A DNA stretch of 64,000 nt from assembly GCF_034932065.1 (NCBI RefSeq), contig NZ_JAYGHP010000017.1:1-64000 (forward strand), read 5' to 3'. The first letter of the stretch is position 1. The number at the start of each line of letters is the position of its first letter. The translations under genes were made by a program, and so were the position numbers. Of the stretch, positions 44,788 through 52,848 are shown piece by piece. This stretch comes from Crocosphaera sp. UHCC 0190. GTDB taxonomy: Bacteria > Cyanobacteriota > Cyanobacteriia > Cyanobacteriales > Microcystaceae. The notes below the pieces were generated by a model, which worked only from the letters and a program-made list of their open reading frames with translations, was not told where the DNA came from and searched no databases.

Positions 44788-45831
44788 TTACACAGATAAT
44801 AATGCTTCTTCAGGGGAATTATCTTTAAGTAATCCCATTAATAAAGAAGCAGGTGGTTCTTTATAAGGCCAAGCAAACGCATGGCGAAATGCCGCATCCT
44901 GACAAGCTTGTAACTGATGAAAATCAATCACATCTTTGGTCAAAAGGTTTTCGTATTCAAAGGGTAAACGGACATTATGTAACCCCGCATTATCGGTACA
45001 AATTGCAATATCAACCCCTGCCTCAAAACAGCGATCAAAAACCACTTTTAATGCTGATAAATCCTCTAAAGTTCCTGTCTTCAAATAAGTGGTCGGGCAA
45101 ACTTCTAAACACTGTTTAGCTTGGGCAATTTCTGGCAATAGTTCAGGATATTTCAAAGGAATTTGAATGCCGTGACCAATTCGCATTAAATAGGGGAGTA
45201 ATTCAGGATAGCAACCATCAGGGGTTTCATAGAGATGGCCCGTTGTTTTTAGTCCGAGCGATCGCGCGTATTTATACAGACCAATAAACTCCTCTAACCG
45301 TTCCCGATAATGGGAGTCACCCCCCGCAACATCAATGGCGCAAACATAGTCTTTCCTATCAGCAGCTAAGTCTACAATTGCCTTATTTACTTCATAGGGT
45401 AAACGGGAATGAGTACAAAGAATTTGACTAATAATGATCGGATATTCTGAGACTTGACTCGCTTTTCCCACAATTTCAACAATATTAGTCATGGCCTCAA
45501 TTCTTTGGGATTGATCGAGGTGTTCTGGGGTGCGAAGATAGGGAGTATAACGCAATTCTAAATAGGCCAAATTCTCGAAAATATAGGCCCCTCGAATTAA
45601 GCGATAAATGAAATAGGGAAGGGTGTCTTCCGTTTGCACACTTTCCACTAAGGTGTGTAATTCTAAATACTCATCTAGGGTGTTCCGTTTGCGGGTGTAA
45701 AATTCCTCAAACCCAAGATATTTGGGGAACCGTTGCGCCATTTCTTCGTTATGACGCTTAAAATACCGCCAGAGAACGCGGGGAACCACAGATCCCCCTA
45801 AATGGCGATGTAAGTCCGCATATAGTGCCAC
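44788..45831 (-). CDS. Adenosine-deaminase-like amidohydrolase
   Basis: A 347-residue TIM-barrel amidohydrolase of the adenosine deaminase group. The metal-site HxH is DLHRHLGGS, and RIGHG and LEVCPTTYL are conserved. Two key positions differ from classical adenosine deaminase: HLYE replaces HAGE, and CTDNAG replaces the SDDP-type Asp pair. It is therefore an ADA-like protein whose substrate may not be adenosine. It contains a HIP1 octamer near its middle. Monocistronic; a hairpin follows the stop. Confidence 0.75.
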   Translation of the reverse strand: MALYADLHRHLGGSVVPRVLWRYFKRHNEEMAQRFPKYLGFEEFYTRKRNTLDEYLELHTLVESVQTEDTLPYFIYRLIRGAYIFENLAYLELRYTPYLRTPEHLDQSQRIEAMTNIVEIVGKASQVSEYPIIISQILCTHSRLPYEVNKAIVDLAADRKDYVCAIDVAGGDSHYRERLEEFIGLYKYARSLGLKTTGHLYETPDGCYPELLPYLMRIGHGIQIPLKYPELLPEIAQAKQCLEVCPTTYLKTGTLEDLSALKVVFDRCFEAGVDIAICTDNAGLHNVRLPFEYENLLTKDVIDFHQLQACQDAAFRHAFAWPYKEPPASLLMGLLKDNSPEEALLSV

Positions 45832-45915
45832 AGAAACCTCCTGATGCTGTCTGTTAAGTTTTATTTTAGAAGGTATTGGAAAGTGTGGGGAAAATTAATC
45901 CTAATCTTGAGGATT

Positions 45916-47841
45916 CTATGGTTGCTCAGGAATTGCTACCCCCGTTGTTCCTAATGCTTCGATAAACTGTGCCTCTGATAGCTGAGAAATGCCTAATTTT
46001 TGCGCTTTTTTAAATTTATCCCCTGGCTCTTTTCCAACTACGATATAGTTAGTTTTTGAACTGAGGGAACTGGTAATTGTTCCCCCTACTTGTTGAACTA
46101 AAATCCTTGCTTCTTCCCGATTTAAGTGAGTAAGACTACCAGCAATTACTATTTTTTTGCCTGATAAAATATTCTCAGGTTTTATTTTTTCTTTGCTTTC
46201 TTCTTCTTTTTTTTTCTCTTCGTTGGGAGAACTTTTTTTCTGAGTTAATTCTGTTTTTTCTTCAGCTTTCGATTCAGTATTTTTGAGATCGGTTAGTTGT
46301 TTTGTTAGCTGTTCCTTTTCTTGAGTTAAGGCAGTTATTTTTTGCTGTAGCTGACTTTCTAATGTGGTTTTTTCCTGTTCTACTGTTTGCAGTTGCTTTT
46401 CTAAGGTTGAAACTTTTTCTTGTTGTTTTTCTAATTGTTTATCTAGAGTTTCTTTCCCTTTGGTGACTTTTTTCGCTTCCTTGAGTTCGGTTTCTAGACT
46501 TTCTTTTTCTGTTGCGATCGCTTGGATTTGCTTTTCTATCGTTTCTTTTTGCTGAATGACTGTGGTTATTTGCTTTTGCAATTCACTTTCTAATTTTAGT
46601 TTTTCTTGTTCAATGGTCTGTAATTGCTGGGTTACAGATGATGCCTGTTTTTGTTGTTTTTCAAGATTTTTTTCTAATTCATCTTTTTCTTTTGTGATGG
46701 TTATAATTTGCTGTTGCCACTGAGTTTCTAAGGTTTCTCTTTGTTTCTCTAGGGTTTGCAATTGTTTTTCTAATCCATCTTTTTGCTTTAATTGACTTTC
46801 TAAACTGACTTTTTCTTGTTCAATGGTTTGTAATTGTTCTTCTAAGGAACTCACTTGTGATTGTTGTTTTTTCAGACTTACTTCTAAAGCTTCTTTTTGT
46901 TGCTTAACTGTCGTAATTTGCTCTTGTAATTGACTTTCTAAACTGACTTTTTCTTGTTCAATAGTCTGTAATTGTTCTTCTAAGGAAGTCACTTGTGATT
47001 GTTGCTGTTTCAGACTTGCTTCTAAGGCTTCTTTTTGTTGCTTAACTGTTGTAACTTGCTCTTGTAATTGACTTTCTAAACTGACTTTTTCTTGTTCAAT
47101 AGTCTGTAATTGTTCTTCTAAGGAACTCACTTGTGATTGTTGTTTTTTCAGACTTACTTCTAAAGCTTCTTTTTGTTGCTTAACTGTTGTAACTTGCTTT
47201 TGTAATTGACTTTCTAAGCTGACTTTTTCTTGTTCAATGGTCTGTAATTGTTCTTCTAAGGAAATCACTTGTGATTGTTGCTGTTTCAGACTTGCTTCTA
47301 AGGCTTCTTTTTGTTGCTTAACTGTCGTTAATTCTCGCTGTACAGAAGCTGCCTTTTGTGTTTCCTGTTGTAATTGAGTTGCAGTATTTTCCTTTTCTCG
47401 ACGTAAACTATCGCGTTGTTTCTCAAGAGAGGATAAATCTTGTTTATATTTTGCGTCTAACTGTTCTTTTTCTCTCGTTAAATCTTGAGCCGTTTTTTGC
47501 AAAGAATTTAACTTATCTTGCTCTTGCTCTAATTCATCAGATAAACGAATTTTTTCCTGATCTAATTCAGTAATGGTTGTTTGCAACTTGTTAATTTGCT
47601 GGGTTGCGTTACTAACATCTTGAGTTAGTTGCTGATTATTTTTGAGCAGAGAGGAATTCGTGACGGCTAAATCATTTAGTTTCGCTTCTAAAGTTGCCTT
47701 TTCTTGAGTAAGATCTTGTTGTTGTGCGAATAATTTCGCCTCTTTTTTCAGACGACTGTTACGAAGCTGCCGATAGTTGACACTAGAAGCACCCAAAACA
47801 AGCATTAAAGTGGCAATTTCGTAAACGATTTCATTAGTCAT
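45916..47841 (-). CDS. Membrane-anchored coiled-coil protein with C-terminal BRCT domain
   Basis: A protein of about 641 residues, starting at 47841, where AGGAG lies about 9 bp upstream; the longer frame from 47868 lacks this. One N-terminal membrane helix (about 5-22) leads into about 530 residues of Gln/Glu/Lys/Leu coiled coil. In it, a 46-residue unit TTVKQQKEALE...LESQLQ repeats four times nearly exactly (DNA 46777-47328). A Lys/Glu-rich linker precedes a BRCT domain (about 560-632), GKKIVIAGSLTHLNREEARIL and TSSLSSKTNYIVVG. BRCT domains are typical of NAD-dependent ligase; here it is attached to a membrane coil. Function unknown. Confidence 0.8.
   Translation of the reverse strand: MTNEIVYEIATLMLVLGASSVNYRQLRNSRLKKEAKLFAQQQDLTQEKATLEAKLNDLAVTNSSLLKNNQQLTQDVSNATQQINKLQTTITELDQEKIRLSDELEQEQDKLNSLQKTAQDLTREKEQLDAKYKQDLSSLEKQRDSLRREKENTATQLQQETQKAASVQRELTTVKQQKEALEASLKQQQSQVISLEEQLQTIEQEKVSLESQLQKQVTTVKQQKEALEVSLKKQQSQVSSLEEQLQTIEQEKVSLESQLQEQVTTVKQQKEALEASLKQQQSQVTSLEEQLQTIEQEKVSLESQLQEQITTVKQQKEALEVSLKKQQSQVSSLEEQLQTIEQEKVSLESQLKQKDGLEKQLQTLEKQRETLETQWQQQIITITKEKDELEKNLEKQQKQASSVTQQLQTIEQEKLKLESELQKQITTVIQQKETIEKQIQAIATEKESLETELKEAKKVTKGKETLDKQLEKQQEKVSTLEKQLQTVEQEKTTLESQLQQKITALTQEKEQLTKQLTDLKNTESKAEEKTELTQKKSSPNEEKKKEEESKEKIKPENILSGKKIVIAGSLTHLNREEARILVQQVGGTITSSLSSKTNYIVVGKEPGDKFKKAQKLGISQLSEAQFIEALGTTGVAIPEQP
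46777..47328. repeat. Four tandem 138-bp coding repeats
   Basis: Matching landmarks (the AAGGA...TCACTTGTGAT segment) fall at 46844, 46982, 47120 and 47258, exactly 138 bp apart. The four units alternate: units 1 and 3 share ASLKQQQSQV, units 2 and 4 share VSLKKQQSQVSS. This points to duplication of a 276-bp pair. It encodes part of the coiled coil described at 45916-47841. Confidence 0.85.
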
Positions 47842-47995
47842 CTTTCTTACTCCTGATAAAAGCAGCAACTACCAAATTCTTATGTAGAGCTTATGTAGCG
47901 TCCAAACTGATAAGATTGTTCTATGATGTCTATCTTACCATTAAGGGGAATTTTTGTTTTAGGGTAGGCACGGGGACATTGTCCCGACGGGAAAT

Positions 47996-48532
47996 CTAGG
48001 TAAATCCTAAATCTGTGCCTTTTCCTGCATGAACTAGGGCTAATTTTTCGTAACGTCGGGCGTGTTCTATAATTTTTTCAGCTTCTTTATCTGATAAATC
48101 TCTAACCTTGCGGGCCGGAACTCCGACAACGAGCGATCGCGGGGGAACATCCTTATTAACAATAGCACCCGCACCGATTAAACTGCCACTGCCCACCCGA
48201 ACCCCTTCTAAAATAACAGCCCCAATACCAATCAGACAACCTTTTTCAATATGGGCCCCATGAATGACGGCCCGATGGCCAATCGTGACATAATCTTCTA
48301 AACAGGTCATTTTTCCGGGATCACCATGTAAAATGGCTCCATCTTGGATATTCGTATGGGCTCCAATGGCGATTTTTTCCACATCACCCCGCAGCACAGC
48401 ACCATACCAGACACTTGATCCGGTAGCGAGGGATACTTCTCCCACAATTACCGCATTGGGGGCAATAAAGGAAGCTAGAGACAGATCGGGAGGGGGCCAA
48501 TAAGTAGGAAGGGAAAATAACTTGTCTTGCAT
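47996..48532 (-). CDS. Gamma-carbonic-anhydrase-like left-handed beta-helix protein
   Basis: A 178-residue trimeric left-handed beta-helix protein with hexapeptide repeats. The zinc histidines of gamma carbonic anhydrases are in place: DGAILHGDPG and TIGHRAVIHGAHI. It lacks the long acidic loop of the Cam enzyme and the RbcS-like domains of CcmM, so it is the short YrdA-type. Carbonic anhydrase activity is uncertain for that type. Cytosolic; the divergent neighbour is the TIGR02652 gene. Confidence 0.88.
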   Translation of the reverse strand: MQDKLFSLPTYWPPPDLSLASFIAPNAVIVGEVSLATGSSVWYGAVLRGDVEKIAIGAHTNIQDGAILHGDPGKMTCLEDYVTIGHRAVIHGAHIEKGCLIGIGAVILEGVRVGSGSLIGAGAIVNKDVPPRSLVVGVPARKVRDLSDKEAEKIIEHARRYEKLALVHAGKGTDLGFT

Positions 48533-48650
48533 AAATCTAAGCCAAATCTAAAATCTCACGGTAGCATCTGGGCCCCAAGGATTTAGTCGATATAATATCT
48601 ACTAGCAACTGGTCTAGACCACCAAATGCCCTATAGACAACTTAAAACAG

Positions 48651-49154
48651 ATGACTCTAAGTTTACAATACCCTATTTATGGCCCAGACATCCAATGTCC
48701 TCATTGTCGTCAAGTGATTCCTGCGTTGACTTTGACGGATACTTATCTCTGTCCGCGTCATGGGGCTTTTGAGGCCGATCCCCATACCAATGAATTAGTT
48801 CATTTACAATCGGGTAGGCATTGGCGACGCTGGGAAGGAGAATGGTATCGACAACATACCCATCCTGACGGAATTCGCTTTGAAATTCATGAGGCGTTAG
48901 ATCGTCTTTATACCCAAGGATATCGTGCCACTAAGGTGGTTATTGCTAGTCGTTATAAGGATTTAGTCAGTACCTATTTGGAGCGTAACACTTCTTGGCG
49001 GGGCAATTCTGAATTGGTTCCTCGGTTGTATGGCCTTCCGGTGGAATTTAGTGCGGATTTTCAGCCAGATTCTTGTTGGAATGTCATTAATTTTGACTTA
49101 GAAAAGGAACCCGGAGTTCCCAAACGTTATCCCTATTTTCGTTTGTTTGAATAA
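48651..49154 (+). CDS. TIGR02652-type cyanobacterial zinc-ribbon protein
   Basis: A 167-residue protein that opens with a CPHC...CPRHG ribbon (Cys19, Cys22, Cys36-type cluster: IQCPHCRQVIPALTL then YLCPRHGAF). It continues with HWRRWEGEWYRQHTHPDGIRFE. This is the conserved cyanobacterial family TIGR02652, function unknown. The ribbon probably binds zinc; a nucleic-acid role is inferred only. It lies 22 bp upstream of the VOC gene, same strand. Confidence 0.82.
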   Translation: MTLSLQYPIYGPDIQCPHCRQVIPALTLTDTYLCPRHGAFEADPHTNELVHLQSGRHWRRWEGEWYRQHTHPDGIRFEIHEALDRLYTQGYRATKVVIASRYKDLVSTYLERNTSWRGNSELVPRLYGLPVEFSADFQPDSCWNVINFDLEKEPGVPKRYPYFRLFE

Positions 49155-49176
49155 CTGGTTAAACTGAGTTAAATTC

Positions 49177-49614
49177 ATGCACCATGCTTCCATTCGCACG
49201 GCTAATATTCATCACGCGATCGCCTTTTATGAATTGTTAGGATTTACGGTTCAGGAACGCTTTACGACGGGTTATACTTTAGCCTGTTGGATGGAAGGGT
49301 TAGGGGGAAGAATTGAGTTAATCCAAATTCCTGAACCCAAACCGGCCCCTGATGCTTTTGGAGATGAGCATTATGTGGGGTATTATCATCTCTCTTTTGA
49401 TTTAAGCGATCGCGTTTCGGATCTTTCTGGTTGGTTAGGCCAACTTAAACTTAAGTTGCTTGAACTTTCTCAAGAAGATCCGACCCAATTTAGTCCTTTG
49501 ACCATTTTACTGGAACCTCATCAACAAATGATTGGCGATCAAGTTTATGAGGTGGCTTTTATTGCTGATACTGATGGGTTGCCCTTAGAATTTATTCGGG
49601 TGATGAAATCCTAA
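49177..49614 (+). CDS. VOC-family (glyoxalase-like) protein
   Basis: A 145-residue vicinal-oxygen-chelate protein with the opening MHHASIRTANIHHAIAFYELLGFTVQERF, FDLSDRVSDL and the C-terminal YEVAFIADTDGLPLEFIRV. Metal-binding candidates are His3 and Glu in the last strand. Substrate unknown; a glyoxalase or dioxygenase-like role is family inference. It follows the TIGR02652 gene by 22 bp and converges on marC. Confidence 0.85.
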   Translation: MHHASIRTANIHHAIAFYELLGFTVQERFTTGYTLACWMEGLGGRIELIQIPEPKPAPDAFGDEHYVGYYHLSFDLSDRVSDLSGWLGQLKLKLLELSQEDPTQFSPLTILLEPHQQMIGDQVYEVAFIADTDGLPLEFIRVMKS

Positions 49615-49624
49615 TACTGGCCAA

Positions 49625-50257
49625 TTATTTCCAGCCAGGAAACAAAGAACTTAAGCCATCGGCCATAAATTCAACTGCGATCGCCATTGTAATTAATCCC
49701 ATGATCCTAGTGACGATATTCATCCCTGTTTTACCAAGTAATTGACCAATAGCAGGTGCGAAACTATAAGAGATAAAAATCAAACCAGCTAAGACTAAAA
49801 TTACGATTGCTAATCCTATCTTTTCACCCCATGATTGGGTGTTATGAGCAAAAACAATCACGGAACTAATTGTACCAGGGCCAGCTAATAAAGGAATAGC
49901 CAAGGGAACAACAGCAATAGAAGACGCTGTTTGTGCCTCTTCGTTTTCTTCTTTTGTATGAGCAATTTGACTTGTTTTTGCTTGAAGCATATGAAATCCC
50001 ATCAAAAAAATGAGAAATCCTCCCGCTACTCTGAAAGAAGCGATACTAATGCCAAAAGCTGCCAAAATGGCTTGTCCCATGACTAAAGAAATCAGTAAAA
50101 TAATGACAAATGCTAAGGAAGCAGTTCTAATAGTTTGTTTTTGTTCTTTTACACTTTTTGCAGCAGTTAAACCCAAATAGATAGGTAAATTGCCAATAGG
50201 ATTAGAAACGGCAAATAAGGCAATAAAGGTATTAAGATACTGGGAAAGTTCTGTCAT
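49625..50257 (-). CDS. MarC-family (UPF0056) integral membrane protein
   Basis: A 210-residue protein with six membrane helices. It has the MarC signatures FIALFAVSNPIGNLPIYLGLTA, ILMGFHMLQAKTS, and VPLAIPLLAGPGTISSVIVFA. The family (MarC/YchE/YhgN) has no settled function; early links to multiple-antibiotic resistance were not confirmed. Stand-alone gene, convergent with the VOC gene with a 10-bp gap. Confidence 0.9.
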   Translation of the reverse strand: MTELSQYLNTFIALFAVSNPIGNLPIYLGLTAAKSVKEQKQTIRTASLAFVIILLISLVMGQAILAAFGISIASFRVAGGFLIFLMGFHMLQAKTSQIAHTKEENEEAQTASSIAVVPLAIPLLAGPGTISSVIVFAHNTQSWGEKIGLAIVILVLAGLIFISYSFAPAIGQLLGKTGMNIVTRIMGLITMAIAVEFMADGLSSLFPGWK

Positions 50258-50376
50258 GATTTTATTTCTTTTTTATCAAATTAAAAATTTTATAAACACG
50301 GGATTTTGTCTGTAAGCTGTTGTGCATTTAAACTGGGTATTATGTCAACCAAATAAAAAAGATGTATCCCAGTTCC

Positions 50377-50406
50377 CTTTTGCTTTTTACCTTTTGCCTT
50401 TTGCCT
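50377..50406. repeat. Heptanucleotide short tandem repeat (STRR-like)
   Basis: Four seven-base units, CTTTTGC, TTTTTAC, CTTTTGC, CTTTTGC, then a partial unit. This is the same heptanucleotide size as 35416-35436. It lies directly beside the palindrome at 50408-50436. Confidence 0.65.
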
Positions 50407-50407
50407 T

Positions 50408-50436
50408 GCTAATACGCATTTTAAATGCGTATTAGC
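50408..50436. repeat. Near-perfect palindrome between dapL and marC
   Basis: GCTAATACGCATTT and its exact complement (14-bp arms) flank a single base. It is 24 bp past the dapL stop codon on the minus strand; no T-run follows. It could act as a stem-loop transcript end or be another dispersed repeat. Confidence 0.6.
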
Positions 50437-50460
50437 TTATCCCGTGCTGGTTAATAGAGA

Positions 50461-51696
50461 TTAAGCCTTAAACTGATCTGTAATGCGTTTCATGGCTTCT
50501 TCTACGTTGGCCCGACTATTAAAGGCAGAAATGCGAAAATAGCCTTCTCCTGCGGCCCCAAACCCTGATCCTGGGGTTCCCACAACATTCGTAGTCTGTA
50601 ACAATTTATCGAAGAAATCCCAACTTGACAGATTATTCGGGGTTTTTAGCCAAATGTAGGGGGCATTTACCCCACCATATACCTCAAATCCGGCTGCTGT
50701 GAGTTGATTGCAGATAATTTTGGCATTTTCGAGGTAAAAGCTGACTAAAGCCTTAACTTGGGCTTTTCCTGCCTCAGAATAGACGGCTTCTGCTCCTCGC
50801 TGCACTAGGTAGGAAACCCCGTTAAATTTGGTAGATTGGCGACGGTTCCACAATTTCCATAATTCTACCTCAGAGCCGTCTGATGCTTGGGCTTTCAAGG
50901 TTTTGGGAACCACAGTTAAGGCGCAACGAGTCCCTGTAAACCCGGCATTTTTGGAAAAAGAGCGAAATTCGATGGCGCACTCTCTGGCCCCTTCAATTTC
51001 ATAGATAGAATGGGGTAAACTAGGATCGGTGATAAAGGCTTCGTAAGCGGCATCAAAGAAGATAATTGACCCGTTCGCCTTGGCATAGTCTACCCAAGCT
51101 GTAAGGTACTCTTTTGTTGCGGTGGCCCCGGTGGGGTTGTTGGGGAAACAGAGATAAATGAGGTCAACTTTTTGACTGGGAATGACTGCGGTAAAGTTGT
51201 TTTCGGTGGTGATGGGTAAGTAGACTAAACCGTCATATTCTCCTTTTTCGTTGATGTCTCCCGTATGGCCGGCCATGACATTGGTATCAACATAAACGGG
51301 GTATACGGGGTCTGTTACCGCAATTTTGTTATTTTTGCCAAAAATATCGAGAATGTTGCCTGTATCGCATTTAGAGCCGTCTGAGATGAATATTTCTGAA
51401 GCATCTATATTACATCCTCTGGCTTGGAAGTCGTTGGCAGCAATTTTTTCCCGTAACCACCCGTAACCTTGTTCGGGGCCATAGCCTTTGAAGGTGCTGC
51501 GATCGCCCATTTCTTCTACCGCTTTAATCATAGCGATACGGCAAGCTTCGGGCAAGGGTTCGGTTACGTCGCCTATGCCTAGTTTAATGATTTTAGCATT
51601 GGGGTTTGCTTCCACAAAGGCGTTTACCCGTCTTGCTATTTCGGGAAAGAGGTATCCTGCTTTGAGTTTGAGATAGTTATCGTTGATGGTTGCCAT
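50461..51696 (-). CDS. dapL: LL-diaminopimelate aminotransferase
   Basis: A 411-residue PLP class I aminotransferase of the DapL pathway used by cyanobacteria, plants and Chlamydia. It makes LL-diaminopimelate from tetrahydrodipicolinate in one step. Family hallmarks: [18 protein letters not shown], the substrate region [35 protein letters not shown] and the PLP lysine in [15 protein letters not shown] (near 245). Full length. It provides lysine and peptidoglycan precursor. Stand-alone gene. Confidence 0.96.
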   Translation of the reverse strand: MATINDNYLKLKAGYLFPEIARRVNAFVEANPNAKIIKLGIGDVTEPLPEACRIAMIKAVEEMGDRSTFKGYGPEQGYGWLREKIAANDFQARGCNIDASEIFISDGSKCDTGNILDIFGKNNKIAVTDPVYPVYVDTNVMAGHTGDINEKGEYDGLVYLPITTENNFTAVIPSQKVDLIYLCFPNNPTGATATKEYLTAWVDYAKANGSIIFFDAAYEAFITDPSLPHSIYEIEGARECAIEFRSFSKNAGFTGTRCALTVVPKTLKAQASDGSEVELWKLWNRRQSTKFNGVSYLVQRGAEAVYSEAGKAQVKALVSFYLENAKIICNQLTAAGFEVYGGVNAPYIWLKTPNNLSSWDFFDKLLQTTNVVGTPGSGFGAAGEGYFRISAFNSRANVEEAMKRITDQFKA

Positions 51697-51815
51697 ATTT
51701 TAATCGTTACAAATGCCTTTACTTAGCTTACTGCTAATGATTACCCCTTATCTACATTGGGGTTAAAATTTAATCAGTAATAAGTAAGACAATAAGCAAA
51801 GACATTGAATCAATT

Positions 51816-51976
51816 ATGGCTTTACCCCAAGAAAAAATCATCAATATATTCCTGGGAAGAAAATAGCGGGAGTGGGAGATATTTTAACCTATAAATATGA
51901 TCAAATTAATTTAGAAATTGTTGAAGATGTAATGAGAAATCCTCTTCCTGAATTTTCAGCAATGATTGAACCCTGA
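51816..51976 (+). pseudogene. Frameshifted short ORF
   Basis: ATG 51816 begins MALPQEK but meets a stop after 16 codons. One frame over, coding continues smoothly as IPGKKIAGVGDILTYKYDQ to a TGA at 51974. Adding a single A to the six-A run near 51832 would join the two into about 53 residues. I do not recognise the family; a decayed small gene is likely. Confidence 0.4.
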
Positions 51977-52000
51977 TTGCCGACAGAAGAATCATAACAT

Positions 52001-52017
52001 GGTGGGCATTGCCCACC
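52001..52017. repeat. Short hairpin GGTGGGCATTGCCCACC, copy 2
   Basis: Identical over 17 bases to 35352-35368. It lies in the 386-bp gap between dapL and the M41-like gene, 25 bp after the frameshifted ORF. No other feature was seen in that gap. Confidence 0.6.
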
Positions 52018-52082
52018 CTACTGGCAAATTTTTGTTAAGAACTGTAACATAAAGATTAAAGCCCTTAGCCTCAGTTGTAATT

Positions 52083-52772
52083 ATGGAACAGACTTCATTA
52101 AATTTAGTGGCGATCGCAGTCTTTCTGATGACTTTATCTGCGTTACTTAGTCCCGTTTTGCATATATCTCCCTTCATTCCCGCCGGAACTACCTTGGGCA
52201 TTTTAACACTAGCAACCTTGGATAGTGTCAGTTGGGGAGGGAGAGGGTTAAACATCTTCTTAGACTTCTTTGCTTCTTCACAACAACGTCAGCGGGTCAT
52301 TCATCATGAAGCAGGACACTTTTTAGCTGCTTATTGTTTAGGAATTCCCATCACTGGCTATACTTTATCAGCTTGGGAAGCCTTTAAGCAAGGACAACCA
52401 GGGTTAGGAGGAGTACAATTTGATCTTACCCTTTTATCTGATACTAAAACCATTCAAAAAACCCCTTTAATTCTTGAGAGAACTTTAACAGTTTTAATGG
52501 CAGGAATAGCGGCAGAAATGATGATTTATGATAACGTAGAAGGAGGAGAAGAAGATAAGAAAAATTTGCGATATATTATGAGAATTATGGGCATTCCTAA
52601 CTCCCTTTATCAACAAAAAGAAAGTTGGGCGTTATTACAAGCCAAAAATTTAATTACTCGTAATCAAACTGCTTATGATGCTTTAATTGAAATGATGGAA
52701 AAACGGGCTTCTCTTGAAGCTTGTCAGTCCTTAATTCATGAAAAGCTCAATCAAATAGAAGTGATAACATGA
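52083..52772 (+). CDS. M41-like membrane zinc peptidase without AAA domain
   Basis: A 229-residue protein. Two membrane helices (about 8-28 and 34-52) precede a domain with RQRVIHHEAGHFLAAYCLGIPITGYTLS. HEAGH (near 78-82) is the FtsH-type HExxH, and AGIAAEMMIYDNVEGGEEDKK supplies the C-terminal helix with an acidic third-ligand candidate. The AAA ATPase part of FtsH is absent. It could be a solo peptidase, a regulatory pseudo-FtsH, or an FtsH-interacting protein. It is followed by the ABC exporter gene, 76 bp away, same strand. Confidence 0.72.
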   Translation: MEQTSLNLVAIAVFLMTLSALLSPVLHISPFIPAGTTLGILTLATLDSVSWGGRGLNIFLDFFASSQQRQRVIHHEAGHFLAAYCLGIPITGYTLSAWEAFKQGQPGLGGVQFDLTLLSDTKTIQKTPLILERTLTVLMAGIAAEMMIYDNVEGGEEDKKNLRYIMRIMGIPNSLYQQKESWALLQAKNLITRNQTAYDALIEMMEKRASLEACQSLIHEKLNQIEVIT

Positions 52773-52848
52773 CTGCGATCGCTAACTCTGATTAGAGATT
52801 ATTGTATAATTATAACCAAGGGTTTTAAATAATATTTAACTTCATTTT

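Noticed and set aside
46777-47328. Regular repeats that could be mistaken for a CRISPR array
   Set aside because: Units are 138 bp, contiguous, without spacers, and in frame with a coiled-coil coding sequence.
50408-50436. Palindrome as a dapL terminator
   Set aside because: No T-run follows on the minus strand, so it was listed as a repeat instead.
51992-52255. Minus-strand ORF of 87 codons
   Set aside because: It overlaps the start of the M41-like gene and a short hairpin repeat; composition is that of a shadow frame.
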